Source: JASLMY01 sp965226475 (GTDB lineage: Bacteria; Pseudomonadota; Alphaproteobacteria; GCA-2731375). From it: a stretch of 64,000 nucleotides of DNA. Shown here piece after piece: positions 26,401-34,723 of the stretch. The DNA lies in contig CBDDDJ010000005.1 in NCBI GenBank assembly GCA_965226475.1, forward strand, positions 1,612,001 through 1,676,000, read 5' to 3'. Within the stretch, counting starts at the first letter, position 1. Each line of letters starts with the position of its first letter. A model generated the notes under the pieces. The model saw only the letters and a list, made by a program, of their open reading frames with translations, was not told the DNA's origin and searched no databases. The position numbers and the translations under genes were made by a program.

Positions 26401-26847
26401 TCAGGAGGTCGAGGATCCGTCACCCCGCCGCCGGCGTCCCCTGGCGAGTGGCACGCCGAACAGCTCGAGACGGTGACCGACCAGGCGGTAGCCCATCTCG
26501 CGCGCGATCTCGATTTGCAGGCGCTCGATCTGTTCGTTCTGGAACTCCACGACCTCGCCCGTGGTGGTATCGATCAGGTGGTCGTGGTGGTGGCGCGGCT
26601 CCAGTTCATAGCGGGCCCGGCCGTCGCCGAAATCGTGACGGGCCAACATTCCAGCCGTCTCGAACAGCCGGACGGCGCGATAGACCGTCGCCAGCGAGAT
26701 CCGCGAATCCTTCTCGCTGGCTCGGCGATGCAGCTCCTCGACGTCCGGGTGGTCCTCGGCCGATGCCAGAATCTCGCCGACGATCCGTCGCTTGCCGGTC
26801 AGCCGAATGCCCTTGTCGGCGCAAAGCCGCTCGAAGGCGCTCCGCAT
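26401..26847 (-). CDS. fur: Fur-family metalloregulator
   Basis: A 148-residue winged-helix repressor. The DNA-binding domain covers residues about 12-80 (GIRLTGKRRIVGEILASAED, then ISLATVYRAVRLFETAGML). The dimerisation domain carries the histidine-rich metal site PRHHHDHLIDTTTGEVVEF. The C-terminus lacks paired CxxC motifs, as in many alphaproteobacterial Fur/Irr/Mur proteins. A function as manganese-responsive Mur or iron-responsive Fur/Irr cannot be separated from sequence alone, so the symbol is provisional. It is between mucR and plsC on the same strand. Confidence 0.85.
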   Translation of the reverse strand: MRSAFERLCADKGIRLTGKRRIVGEILASAEDHPDVEELHRRASEKDSRISLATVYRAVRLFETAGMLARHDFGDGRARYELEPRHHHDHLIDTTTGEVVEFQNEQIERLQIEIAREMGYRLVGHRLELFGVPLARGRRRRGDGSSTS

Positions 26848-26877
26848 CGCTCGGACGGTCCTTCGCCGGCGCGCCCG

Positions 26878-27300
26878 CTAGGCGTCCGCCCGGCGCCGCG
26901 CGGTCCCGAGGCCGATCTTTTTCGCCAATTCGCGGCGCTGCGCCGCGTAGTTCGGCGCCACCATCGGATAGTCCGCCGGCAGGCCCCACCGCTCGCGATA
27001 CTGCTCCGGCGTCAAGTTGTAGGCCGCCTTGAGGTGGCGTTTCAGCATTTTCAGCTTCTTGCCGTCCTCGAGACAGATTATATATTCGGGCGTGATGGAC
27101 TTGCGGATCAACACGGCGGGCTCGGGCCGTCCGGCCTCGTCCGCGACCTCGCCATTGCCGAGACCCGACAGGCTGTCATAGACCTGCCTGATCAGCTGCG
27201 GCATGTCCGCGACCGGTACCGTGTTGTTCGCCACGTGACTGACGATGATATCGGCGGTCAGTTGCAAGACGTCCAGGGATCGATCCTGCCTATCCATCAT
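26878..27300 (-). CDS. mucR: MucR/Ros-family zinc-finger transcriptional regulator
   Basis: A 140-residue regulator of the Ros/MucR type, found almost only in Alphaproteobacteria. The prokaryotic zinc-finger segment reads YIICLEDGKKLKMLKRHLKA then AYNLTPEQYRERWGLP, followed by the AT-rich-DNA binding tail NYAAQRRELAKKIGLG. The N-terminal helices (LQLTADIIVSHVANNTV) form the oligomerisation part. MucR proteins repress exopolysaccharide, motility and virulence genes and their own promoter (established in rhizobia and Brucella). A clear promoter lies upstream at 27345-27373. Confidence 0.94.
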   Translation of the reverse strand: MMDRQDRSLDVLQLTADIIVSHVANNTVPVADMPQLIRQVYDSLSGLGNGEVADEAGRPEPAVLIRKSITPEYIICLEDGKKLKMLKRHLKAAYNLTPEQYRERWGLPADYPMVAPNYAAQRRELAKKIGLGTARRRADA

Positions 27301-27344
27301 AGTAATTCTTCCTCCCGACGCTTTGGTGACCTTTTATTGAGGCG

Positions 27345-27373
27345 AATATAAGACGACAAGACAGAATCATCAA
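27345..27373 (-). promoter_or_regulatory. Sigma-70 promoter for mucR
   Basis: TTGATG (27373-27368) and TATATT (27350-27345) on the minus strand are separated by 17 bases, an almost ideal pair. The stretch is AT-rich compared with its neighbours, fitting MucR's preference for AT-rich sites with T-A steps, so autorepression is plausible (inference). The divergent tusA-like gene shares this gap. Confidence 0.6.
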
Positions 27374-27420
27374 TGTCGGCGTCAAGACGAGGATGGGTCC
27401 TTTGCTGGAGGAGTTCGGAA

Positions 27421-27669
27421 ATGCCCCAAAGTGAAACAGAACATTTTCTGGATATCACCGGTTTCGTCTGCCCGATGACATTCGTTCGAACCAAGTTGAT
27501 GATCGAAAAGATCCCCGCGGGCGCGGTCGCCGAAATTCGCCTCAATGCCGGCGAGCCGCTCATCAACGTGCCGCGATCTCTGCGCGAGCACGGCCACGAG
27601 ATTCTCCACCTGGAACCGGAAAGCGACGACACGGGCGGCGTCCACGTTCTGCGGGTACGGAAGCGCTGA
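27421..27669 (+). CDS. TusA-family sulfurtransferase
   Basis: An 82-residue protein starting MPQSETEHFLDITGFVCPMT at ATG 27421, preceded by GGAGGAG. The catalytic cysteine is in GFVCPMTFVRTKLMIEKI, the CPxP-like motif with Met in place of Pro at the third position (CPM). The rest follows the TusA fold (VAEIRLNAGEPLINVPRSL). TusA proteins relay persulfide sulfur for tRNA thiolation, molybdopterin synthesis or sulfur oxidation. The upstream in-frame ATG at 27373 would add 16 residues lacking similarity. It is the only plus-strand gene in this core stretch. Confidence 0.88.
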   Translation: MPQSETEHFLDITGFVCPMTFVRTKLMIEKIPAGAVAEIRLNAGEPLINVPRSLREHGHEILHLEPESDDTGGVHVLRVRKR

Positions 27670-27705
27670 TCGCGAGCCGCGACGAGCGCGCCTCGCCATG
27701 AGGTC

Positions 27706-28185
27706 CTATAACGCCTTGCGCATCACCACGGCGTCCTCGCGGCCGCCATCGGCCTTTTCGTAGTAGTCGCGGCGCCGGGCAATCTCTTCATAGCCGGCTC
27801 CGGCATAGAGCGCGCGGGCCGGCCGGTTGTCGAGCGCCACCTCGAGGAACAGCCGGCACGCGCCGCGGGCACTGCAAACCGCTTCGGCCGCGCCCAGCAG
27901 ACGATGGCCGACGCCCTCGCGGCGGGCCTCCGGCACCACGCAGATCGTCAGGATCCCGGCCTCGTCTCCGATCGTCCGCGAGAGGGCCAATCCCCGATCC
28001 TCCTCGGGTCGCTCCGGCGTGCCGGCGAGGAGGGCGCACACGCCCGCGCCCTTGACCAAACCGCCGATTTCGTCGTGATTCCAGCCGACATCGAAGCAGC
28101 GCGCGTGAAGGGTCGCCAGCCGACGCGCGGCGGCGACGCCGACCTCGTGGATTGGGACCGGCGCGGGCTCCGAGGGCGTGCTCAT
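27706..28185 (-). CDS. rimI: GNAT-family N-acetyltransferase, RimI-like
   Basis: A 159-residue acetyltransferase starting at ATG 28185 (MSTPSEPAPVPIHEV). The acetyl-CoA-binding motif is ILTICVVPEARREGVGHRLL, and LFLEVALDNRPARALYAGAG with YEEIARRRDYY is typical of RimI. RimI acetylates ribosomal protein S18 or other N-termini. The start codon overlaps the tsaB TGA (ATGA); the tsaB-rimI pair is a conserved order. The product is called RimI from context and motifs. Confidence 0.87.
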   Translation of the reverse strand: MSTPSEPAPVPIHEVGVAAARRLATLHARCFDVGWNHDEIGGLVKGAGVCALLAGTPERPEEDRGLALSRTIGDEAGILTICVVPEARREGVGHRLLGAAEAVCSARGACRLFLEVALDNRPARALYAGAGYEEIARRRDYYEKADGGREDAVVMRKAL

Positions 28186-28829
28186 GCCCGCTCGGCGCGC
28201 GGCACCGCGTCCGGTGTCCTGAGGTAGAGTGGTTCCGGTGGCGCCTCGGGCGCGGCGAGCCGCTCGGCCAAGCCCCCAAAGACCGCCGCGTCCGGCCGCT
28301 CGTCCAGCAGCGTCGTTCCATCCAGGCGATCGAGATGCGCGGCGACCAGCGAAGCGCCGGAACCGACGATCCGCGTCATCTCCGTCCGCCATAGCCGGGC
28401 CGCATCCCCGGGCGCCAGCGCCTTGGCCGCCCCGAGCGGCACGCCCGCTGGCCCGAAGGCTTGGGCATAGACTTGGCCGCGACGCGCATCATGCGCCGCC
28501 AGCACCGCGCCCGCCGACCAATACGGAGCCGCGACGGCCACCAGGGTGGTGATGCCGACCACCGGAATTCCGAGCGCCACGCCATATCCCCGCGCCGTGG
28601 CGAGCCCGATCCGGACGCCGGTGAAGCTTCCGGGCCCGATGGTGACGCAAACCCGATCCAAATCCGCCGGCCGAACCTCCGCCTCCCGCAGAACCTCCAC
28701 GCACATGGCGGCAATCCGCTCGCCGTGCCCCCGGGGCCGCGCCTCCGATCGTCCCGCCACCACTCGCCCTTCGGCCAGAAACGCCGCCGAGCAGCTGTCG
28801 AGGGCGGTATCGAGGGCGAGGACGCGCAT
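28182..28829 (-). CDS. tsaB: tRNA threonylcarbamoyladenosine biosynthesis protein TsaB
   Basis: A 215-residue ASKHA-fold protein that scaffolds TsaD in t6A37 synthesis. The start MRVLALDTALDSCSAAFLAE (ATG 28829) is diagnostic, and GHGERIAAMCVEVL and TIGPGSFTGVRIGLATARGY are conserved. HDARRGQVYAQAF marks the middle of the protein. An upstream in-frame ATG at 28856 would overlap the rutE-like gene and is not needed. It is followed by rimI with a four-base overlap. Confidence 0.95.
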   Translation of the reverse strand: MRVLALDTALDSCSAAFLAEGRVVAGRSEARPRGHGERIAAMCVEVLREAEVRPADLDRVCVTIGPGSFTGVRIGLATARGYGVALGIPVVGITTLVAVAAPYWSAGAVLAAHDARRGQVYAQAFGPAGVPLGAAKALAPGDAARLWRTEMTRIVGSGASLVAAHLDRLDGTTLLDERPDAAVFGGLAERLAAPEAPPEPLYLRTPDAVPRAERA

Positions 28830-28840
28830 GGCGCGGCGGC

Positions 28841-29425
28841 TCAGATCAGCTCGCAAACCTCGTCGAAGTCGGGGCGTGGGTTCCTCGGCGGCATCTGCGA
28901 ATGATCGCCATAGCCGATGTTGCAGAGGAAATTCGCGCGAAAGCGGCCGTCGGGGAAGAACTCGGCGTCGACACCGGCATTGTCGAAGCCGCTCATCGCG
29001 CCGATGTCGAGACCCAGGGCGCGGGCGGCGATCATCAGGTAGGCGCCCTGCAGCGTGCCATTGCGGAACGCGGTCGAGAACACGACCTCGTCGTTGCCCT
29101 CGAACCAGCTCCGGGCCTCGAGGTTGTGCGGAAAGAGCTTCACCAGATGCTCGTAGAAGCGCATATCGTAAGCGACGATGGCGGTGACCGGCGCGGCCAT
29201 GGTCTTGTCGTGGTTGCCATCGCTCAGGTGCGGGGCGAGGCGGGCCTTACTCTCGGCCGTACGGATGAAGATGAAGCGCGCCGGCGAGCAATTGGCGCTG
29301 GTCGGGCCGTGGCGAAGCAACTCGTGCAGGGCCTGGAGCGTCACGTCGGAAACCGGCTTGTCGAGCCAGAAGTTGTGCGTCCTGGCGCTGCGAAGGATGA
29401 GATCCATGCCGTCGTCATTGAGCAT
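28841..29425 (-). CDS. RutE/HadB-like nitroreductase-family protein (malonic semialdehyde reductase type)
   Basis: A 194-residue FMN-dependent nitroreductase. The segment RSARTHNFWLDKPVSDVTLQ then LLRHGPTSANCSPARFIFI matches RutE, which reduces malonic semialdehyde in pyrimidine degradation. GAMSGFDNAGVDAEFF and FLCNIGYGDHSQMPPRNPR are further family motifs. No other rut genes lie nearby, so a role in pyrimidine catabolism is not shown; a general aldehyde or quinone reductase is also possible. An alternative start at Met6 would drop six residues. Confidence 0.85.
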   Translation of the reverse strand: MLNDDGMDLILRSARTHNFWLDKPVSDVTLQALHELLRHGPTSANCSPARFIFIRTAESKARLAPHLSDGNHDKTMAAPVTAIVAYDMRFYEHLVKLFPHNLEARSWFEGNDEVVFSTAFRNGTLQGAYLMIAARALGLDIGAMSGFDNAGVDAEFFPDGRFRANFLCNIGYGDHSQMPPRNPRPDFDEVCELI

Positions 29426-29591
29426 CGGGCCACGCTGCCTCCCCGGAGTTAGCCGGACCTTCGGGCCCGAACCGTTGCCGCATGGAGGTCTATTTACTTT
29501 CCGCCGGCCGGCGCGGCAAGGCGGGCATCGGAGAACGGACCACCATATACTGCGCGACAGGGGGACGGACGGCGGGGTGGGGAGGCGAAGC

Positions 29592-30653
29592 GTGCCAATC
29601 GAGGGGGGGAATGGGCGGCGATACTCGGGTCGACGTCTCGGACGAGGACTGGCGCTCGCGACCCTGCTCGCCTGCTTGACGCCGGCGAGCGCGGCGGCGG
29701 CTGAGTCGGCCGTCGTTTTCGCCTATCACCGCTTCGGCGACGGGCGCTATCCCAGCACCAACACCACGCTCGAACAGTTGGATGCTCATCTCGCCGAGAT
29801 CGAGCGCGCGGGCCTGCAGGCCCTCCCGCTCGACCGGATCGTCGAATCGCTGCGCCGCCGAGACAGCCTGCCGGACCGGGCCATCGCGCTCACCATCGAC
29901 GACGCCTACGCCAGCGTCTACCGGCACGCTTGGCCCAGGCTGCGCAAGGCCGGCGTCCCGGCGACCCTCTTCGTCGCCACCGATGCGATCGACCAGCGCC
30001 GTCGCGACTACATGACCTGGGGCCAGATCCGCGAGATGGCCGCCGGCGGCGTCACGATCGGCACGCAGACTGCCTCGCATCCCCATCTGCCCCGCCTGGG
30101 CGAGGCGGGCGTCCGGGACGAATTGACCCGCTCGGCCCGAAGGATCCGCGAGGAACTCGGCTTCACGCCGACCTTGCTCGCCTACCCTTTCGGCGAGTAC
30201 GGCATGCGGGAAAAGCGGATCGCCCGCGAGGCGGGCTACCATGCCGCCTTCGGCCAGCAATCGGGCGTGGCACATGGCGAGGCCGACCTTTACGGGCTGC
30301 CGCGTTTCGCGATGAACGAGGCCTTCGGCGGCATCGACCGCTTCCGCCTCGCCGCCAATGCCCTGCCGCTCTATATGGACCGGCTGAGGCCGGCGGAAAC
30401 CGTGCTCGACGCCACCGCTAATCCCCCGACCGTCGGCTTCCGCGTCGCGCCGCAATCCGGCCCGGTGGAATCGCTGAAATGCTACGTGTCCAGCCGCAAG
30501 GGGGCCGTGCCGCTTCGCCACGTCGGCCCGCGCGAGGTGGAAATCCCGTTGTCGGCGCCATTCCAACCACCGCGCGGCCGGATCAACTGCACCATGCCCG
30601 CCGGCGACGAACGCTGGCGCTGGTTCGGGCTGCAGTTCGTGGCCTCGCCCTAA
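29592..30653 (+). CDS. Secreted polysaccharide deacetylase family protein
   Basis: A protein of 353 residues. I place the start at GTG 29592, with GGGGAGG seven bases upstream; no ATG in this frame fits. This gives an N-terminus with arginines and then LALATLLACLTPASAAAAES, a good Sec signal peptide with AxA cleavage. The NodB-type domain has IALTIDDAYASVYRHAW (the metal aspartates as DD), TIGTQTASHPHLPRL with the SxxH-like metal ligands, and LAYPFGEYG. A C-terminal beta-rich region follows (about 260-353). It probably deacetylates an envelope polysaccharide in the periplasm. It ends four bases over the interrupted bax-like gene on the other strand. Confidence 0.85.
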   Translation: MPIEGGNGRRYSGRRLGRGLALATLLACLTPASAAAAESAVVFAYHRFGDGRYPSTNTTLEQLDAHLAEIERAGLQALPLDRIVESLRRRDSLPDRAIALTIDDAYASVYRHAWPRLRKAGVPATLFVATDAIDQRRRDYMTWGQIREMAAGGVTIGTQTASHPHLPRLGEAGVRDELTRSARRIREELGFTPTLLAYPFGEYGMREKRIAREAGYHAAFGQQSGVAHGEADLYGLPRFAMNEAFGGIDRFRLAANALPLYMDRLRPAETVLDATANPPTVGFRVAPQSGPVESLKCYVSSRKGAVPLRHVGPREVEIPLSAPFQPPRGRINCTMPAGDERWRWFGLQFVASP

Positions 30654-31341
30654 ATTCCGACGCCCGGTTTCGAGGCCAGGCGGGCCGGGTCGTAAGTGGT
30701 CAGGCGATTGACCCGGATGATGGCGAGGATCGTCTGGATATAGTCGGGCCCGCGTTCGGAATAGCGGGTCATGGTCCCGACCAGGGCCGACGGGGGAAGG
30801 GGACGGGCGAGCGCGCGGGCCTCCGCCCGCACCCGGCGGAACGCCGCATAGGCCGGGTGGGTATTCAGGTTGCGCACATAGGCCTCGACCGACGCGCGAA
30901 GCGCGTTGAAGCTGACGACCTCGTGGCGCTCGCCGCGCTCGCGCGCCAGCGGGACCATGCCCCGGCCGAGATTCCAAGTGCGCTGGCCGAAAACCGCATT
31001 GCCCTTGCGGGCGAAGCGGGAGGTGCCCCAGCCCGATTCTTCCGCCGCCTGCGCCTGCGCCAGGGCCAGCGACGGCGGGACAGTGTCGACGCGGCGGAGC
31101 AAGGTCTCGAGATCCAGGGAGTCGCCACCATAGCCGAGCGCCAGTGCCTCCAGGCGCCGTTCCTCCACCACCGTCGGGCCCTCGCCTCGCCGGCGCTTGG
31201 TCCGCAGATCGAGGAGGAAGTGACGATCCCCGGCGATCGCCTCGTTCGCAACCAGGATCAGCGGCAGCACGGTCTGGATGAAGAGGCTCTTGCGCGCGCC
31301 AACCGAGCGCAGGCGCGCGAGATCGCCGGGAAAAGCACTCA
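30650..31341 (-). pseudogene. Bax-type glucosaminidase-domain protein, C-terminal part (split by IS5 element)
   Basis: The frame is open from the end of the insertion sequence: TLSAFPGDLARLRSVGARKS then LFIQTVLPLILVANEAIAGD. It contains the glucosaminidase core LALAQAQAAEESGWGTSRFA, with the catalytic-type Glu, GNAVFGQRT and YSERGPDYIQTI, and ends at TGA/stop 30650. This is the larger part of a periplasmic murein hydrolase-like protein of the Bax family. Removing the 930-base element and one TGA target copy joins it in frame to the N-terminal piece at 32272-32515 and gives 310 residues. A GTG at 31270 could start a truncated cytosolic product. Confidence 0.9.
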
Positions 31342-32271
31342 GAGTCCGACTCGAAATGAATCGAGTGTTTTCAGGCTCTTGCGAGACGGCGCGTGAGGAG
31401 TTGGATGCTGGCGAGGAAGATCCAGGCCTCGGCGGTCTCGATGGCCGTCTCGAAGTCCTTGGCCAGCCGCCGGTTTCGATTGAGCCAGGCGAGCGTGCGC
31501 TCGACGACCCATCGGCGGGGCAGGAGTTGGAAGCCCTTCACGCCCGCGGGACGGTTGACGATCTCCAGCGACCAGCGGCCGATCCGCTTCAGTGCGCCCT
31601 CGAGCTTGGGCCCGGCATAGGCGCCGTCGGCGAAGACGTGGCGCAGGCGGGGAAAGTGGCGGGGGATGGCGGCGAACACCGCCGGCGCGCCGTCGCGGTC
31701 CTGGATCTCGGCGCCGTGGACCACGACCGCGACCAGCAGGCCGCCGGTGTCGGTGAGGATGTGACGCTTGCGGCCCTTGACTTTCTTTCCGGCGTCGAAG
31801 CCCCGGATACCGCCGCTTTCCGTGGTTTTTACGCTCTGACTGTCGATGATACCGGCCGACGGGCCGGCCGCGCGGCCCTCGGCCTCGCGCGCCGCGACCA
31901 GCAGTTGCCGGTTGACCTCGGCCCAGGTGCCGTCGTCCCGCCAGAGATAAAAGTAGCGCTGCACCGTCGAGCGTGGCGGGAAGTCCCGGGGCAGCATGCG
32001 CCATGGACAGCCGCTACGCAGTAGGTAGAGGATCGCGTTCACCACCTCGCGTAATGCCGTCGTCCGAGGCCGTCCCAGCGCTTTGGCGCGAGGCAGCAAC
32101 GGCTCCAGCACCTTCCATTCTCCATCCGTCAGGTCGCTTGCGTAGCGCAGCAGGTCGCGTTCATACTTCGGGCGAGTGATTTTGGTCCACATGTTGTGTC
32201 TCCCTGGTTGCTAAATACAAACAGTGAATCACAACTGACTGAAATCACTCAACTCTTTTCGGGCCAGACAC
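31342..32271 (-). mobile_element. IS5-family insertion sequence, copy 1 (930 bp)
   Basis: The ends are imperfect inverted repeats of about 33 bases (outer parts GTGTCTGGCCCGAAAAG and GAGTCCGACTCGAAATG). The element is flanked by the 3-base direct repeat tca/tca (31339-31341 and 32272-32274; TGA in the reading direction), as expected for the IS1031-like group of IS5. It holds one transposase gene and a short leader. It sits inside the bax-like gene. Copy 2 at 46963-47892 is the same length and almost identical, in opposite orientation. Confidence 0.95.
31371..32192 (-). CDS. IS5-family DDE transposase (copy 1)
   Basis: A full-length 273-residue transposase starting MWTKITRPKYERDLLRYASD. Residues 20-85 are the DUF4096-type N-terminal domain (EWKVLEPLLPRAKALGRPRT). 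The DDE residues are in GIIDSQSVKTTES, HVFADGAYAGPKLEG and RRWVVERTLAWLNRNRRL. It differs from copy 2 by one residue (Ala for Ser after GTW) and at least one silent base, so both copies are probably recent and active. Confidence 0.96.
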   Translation of the reverse strand: MWTKITRPKYERDLLRYASDLTDGEWKVLEPLLPRAKALGRPRTTALREVVNAILYLLRSGCPWRMLPRDFPPRSTVQRYFYLWRDDGTWAEVNRQLLVAAREAEGRAAGPSAGIIDSQSVKTTESGGIRGFDAGKKVKGRKRHILTDTGGLLVAVVVHGAEIQDRDGAPAVFAAIPRHFPRLRHVFADGAYAGPKLEGALKRIGRWSLEIVNRPAGVKGFQLLPRRWVVERTLAWLNRNRRLAKDFETAIETAEAWIFLASIQLLTRRLARA

Positions 32272-32515
32272 TCAGACAGATCCGGGGGACCGGAGCCTCG
32301 AGCGCGCGCACCTTGGCCAGGTCGTAGCCGATCGCGCGAAACCGCGCCGCCAGTCGACGGCTCTCGAGCCGGGTCGCGGCACGGCGCCCACCGACCATGA
32401 TTTCGCCGGTCGAGACGCGCCGCGCCTCGGCCCCGCCGGCCGCGCGCGCCGCGCCGTCGACCAGCCCCACCCACAGGGCGAGAACCGCCCCGGCGGACAT
32501 GATGGTTCTGAACAT
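32272..32515 (-). pseudogene. Bax-type glucosaminidase protein, N-terminal part (split by IS5 element)
   Basis: From ATG 32515 the protein begins MFRTIMSAGAVLALWVGLVD then GAARAAGG, a Sec signal peptide. It continues FRAIGYDLAKVRALEAPVPR and ICLS, then enters the insertion sequence and stops as SVWPEKS. APVPRICL followed after the element by SAFPGDL reproduces the usual Bax sequence (APVPR..L...P.DL). The upstream region 32516-32739 separates it from the divergent cyclase gene and likely holds both promoters. Confidence 0.88.
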
Positions 32516-32739
32516 TGAAAAACTCGACGCCCACGCCGCCAGGCGGCCCCTCCAAAACTCGTTCCACGAACCGGCGACGGTGCCGCCTCCCGGAGCGGCC
32601 TGCCCAACCCTTGCGTCGCCTCGGCCGCGCGCCCATTTGTCCGGGGTGCGACCGTCCTCCCGGCGGGTCCTATATCACGTCGCGCGAGAGCGCGCATCGG
32701 AAAATTCACGTGCCCGGAAGGGAGGGGCCGGACCGAACC

Positions 32740-34013
32740 ATGACGACCGCGGGAAGAGACGACGCGACGGCCCCGGGCTACGGCGAGGGTTCGGGCGCGC
32801 TCGCCCACATTCGCCCCAGCTGGTCGTCCAATCCGGTCGCCGGCTGGCTGGTCGAGCATCGCGGCCAACGGTTCGATCTGGCGCGCCTGCTGGAGGCGCT
32901 GTGCCTGCAACTGGTGGAACAGGGTGTACCGCTCGACCGGGTCAACCTCTACCGTCAGCTCCCGCCACCCCGAGGTCGCGGCGCGCACCGCGGCCTGCCG
33001 GCGCGGCGAGAGCGGCATCGCATTTTTCGACATGAGTTACGGCACCCGCTCGGCGCCCGCCTACCTGAATTCTCCGGCGAAGTTGATCCATGACGGCGCG
33101 GGGGCCATTCGCCGCCGCCTCGAGGGTCCCTCGCCGCTCCTCGACTTTCCCGTGCTGCACGATCTGGTGGAGATGGACTGCACGGACTATGTGATCATGC
33201 CGATTCTGCACTCGACCGGGGAGATCAACTTCATCTCTTGGGCGACATGCAAGTCCGGCGGCTTTTCGACCGCGCAGCTGACCCTGCTCTACGACCTGTT
33301 GCCGCTGATCTCGCTCCGCGTCGAGGTGGAGACGGCGCATGAGGAAACCCGCACGCTGCTCAACACCTATCTCGGCCGCGAGCCGGCCCGCCGCGTACTG
33401 GGCGGTTCGGTCCGCCGGGCCCAGGTGGAAAGCCTCAGCGCGGCGATCTGGATCAGCGACATCCGCGGCTTCACCCAACTCTCCGACCGCATGCCGGCAC
33501 GGGTGGTCATCGCGCTGTTGGACGACTATTTCGACATCCAGGCCGCCGCGGTCGAGAGCGCTGGCGGGGAAATTCTCAAGTTCATGGGCGACGGCCTGCT
33601 GGCGATCTTCGCCGATGGCCCGAGCCTCGTCGAGGACAGCCGCCGCGCCCTGACGGCGGCGCGGCGCGCGCTCAGGCGCCTCGCCTCGGAAAACGACGAG
33701 CGCACTGGCGAGGGCCAACCGGAGATCCGCTGCGGCATCGGCCTCCACGCGGGCGAAGTACGCTACGGCAACATCGGCGCGCGAACGGCTGGACTTCACG
33801 GTGATCGGCCCCGCCGTCAACGAGGCGGCCCGGGTCGAGGCCCTCTGCAAGGTGCTGGACCGGCCGCTGCTCGCGTCCGCCGCCTTCGCCGAGGCGCACG
33901 GGGCCGACGGCCTCGTCTCCCTCGGTTTCCACGGCCTGCGCGGCGTCAGGGAGCCGAAGGAGATCTTCGCCCTCCGCGGCCCGAGCCGTCCGGAGGGCCA
34001 TCAGACCGGTTGA
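32740..34013 (+). pseudogene. Class III adenylate/guanylate cyclase with two frameshifts
   Basis: Three successive frames build one protein. Frame one starts at ATG 32740 (MTTAGRDDATAPGYGEGSGA) and reaches DRVNLYRQL near 32960. Frame two gives HPEVAARTAACRRGESGIAF and the cyclase core SAAIWISDIRGFTQLSDRMP (metal Asp), LKFMGDGLLAIF and IRCGIGLHAGEVRYGNIGA. Frame three supplies ERLDFTVIGPAVNEAARVEA and ends at TGA 34011-34013. Each change fits one extra base (in CCC near 32969 and in GCGCGCG near 33780). Removing both yields 423 residues. The N-terminal about 200 residues are a sensor-like region common to alphaproteobacterial soluble cyclases. It is either inactivated or affected by base-calling errors. 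Confidence 0.8.
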
Positions 34014-34704
34014 GCAACAACACGGCCCGAACGCCGAAGTGGTCGGAGAGCCGCCGTGGACCGTCGGTCGCATCGAGCGCGCCGACCGCCGGCACGCGAA
34101 GTCGCGCGTCGTGGGCGACGTGATCGATCGTCGGCCGTTCGGCGCCGGGAACACGCCCCGCCGTCGCCACCTCGAAGCCTCCGAGCGCCGCCATCAACGC
34201 CTGGAACACCCGTTTCGGTGCCCGGGTGCGCGGGATGGTCTGGTTGAAATCGCCGACGACCAGAGTCGGCAAACGGCGCGGCCGGGCGAGGAGCGGCGCC
34301 AATCCCCGGAAATAAGAGAGATGATCCTCCCAGGCAACCCGGTCCCGCCGTCCGGTCGCGACGTGGGCGTGCATCCACGGCACGCAGACGCCAATGACGC
34401 GGAGCGGGCCGAGCGCCGTCTCGGTCGTGCCGGCAACGAAGCGGCCGCCCGGCAGGTCGTGGTGGCCAAGCGCGTCGACGGCGCGCCAGGGCCGCTTGCT
34501 CCAGAGCATGATCTTCCGCCGCCCGGGCTTCGGCGCATAGCCGTAATCGGCGTCGGCCGTGATCGCGTGCCCGGCCCCTTCGAGATAGTCGAGATGGCCC
34601 TCGGTGATGCAGACGACATCGGGGTCGAGCGCGAGGATGCGTTCGCGCATGGTCCGCCCGCGCGCCGACGTGGCGCGGGCCCAGGCGATGTTCCAATTGA
34701 CCAG
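33946..34704 (-). CDS. Endonuclease/exonuclease/phosphatase (EEP) family protein
   Basis: A metal-dependent phosphodiesterase or nuclease of the EEP fold. Seen are LVNWNIAWARATSARGRTMR (first strand with the essential Asn), ALDPDVVCITEGHLDY (Glu), TLVVGDFNQTIPR (GDFN) and RRLSDHFGVRAVLL (SDH). The first recognised ATG is 34650, but this would cut off the conserved NWN strand; the frame upstream has only non-canonical starts such as CTG 34704 before it meets a stop. The true start is thus uncertain: a rare start codon or coupling to the preceding stress-protein gene. The 3' end overlaps the cyclase gene by 68 bases on the opposite strand. Confidence 0.72.
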   Translation of the reverse strand: MVNWNIAWARATSARGRTMRERILALDPDVVCITEGHLDYLEGAGHAITADADYGYAPKPGRRKIMLWSKRPWRAVDALGHHDLPGGRFVAGTTETALGPLRVIGVCVPWMHAHVATGRRDRVAWEDHLSYFRGLAPLLARPRRLPTLVVGDFNQTIPRTRAPKRVFQALMAALGGFEVATAGRVPGAERPTIDHVAHDARLRVPAVGALDATDGPRRLSDHFGVRAVLLLNRSDGPPDGSGRGGRRSPSAP

Positions 34705-34723
34705 GCGGAGGGCGGAGGGCGGC

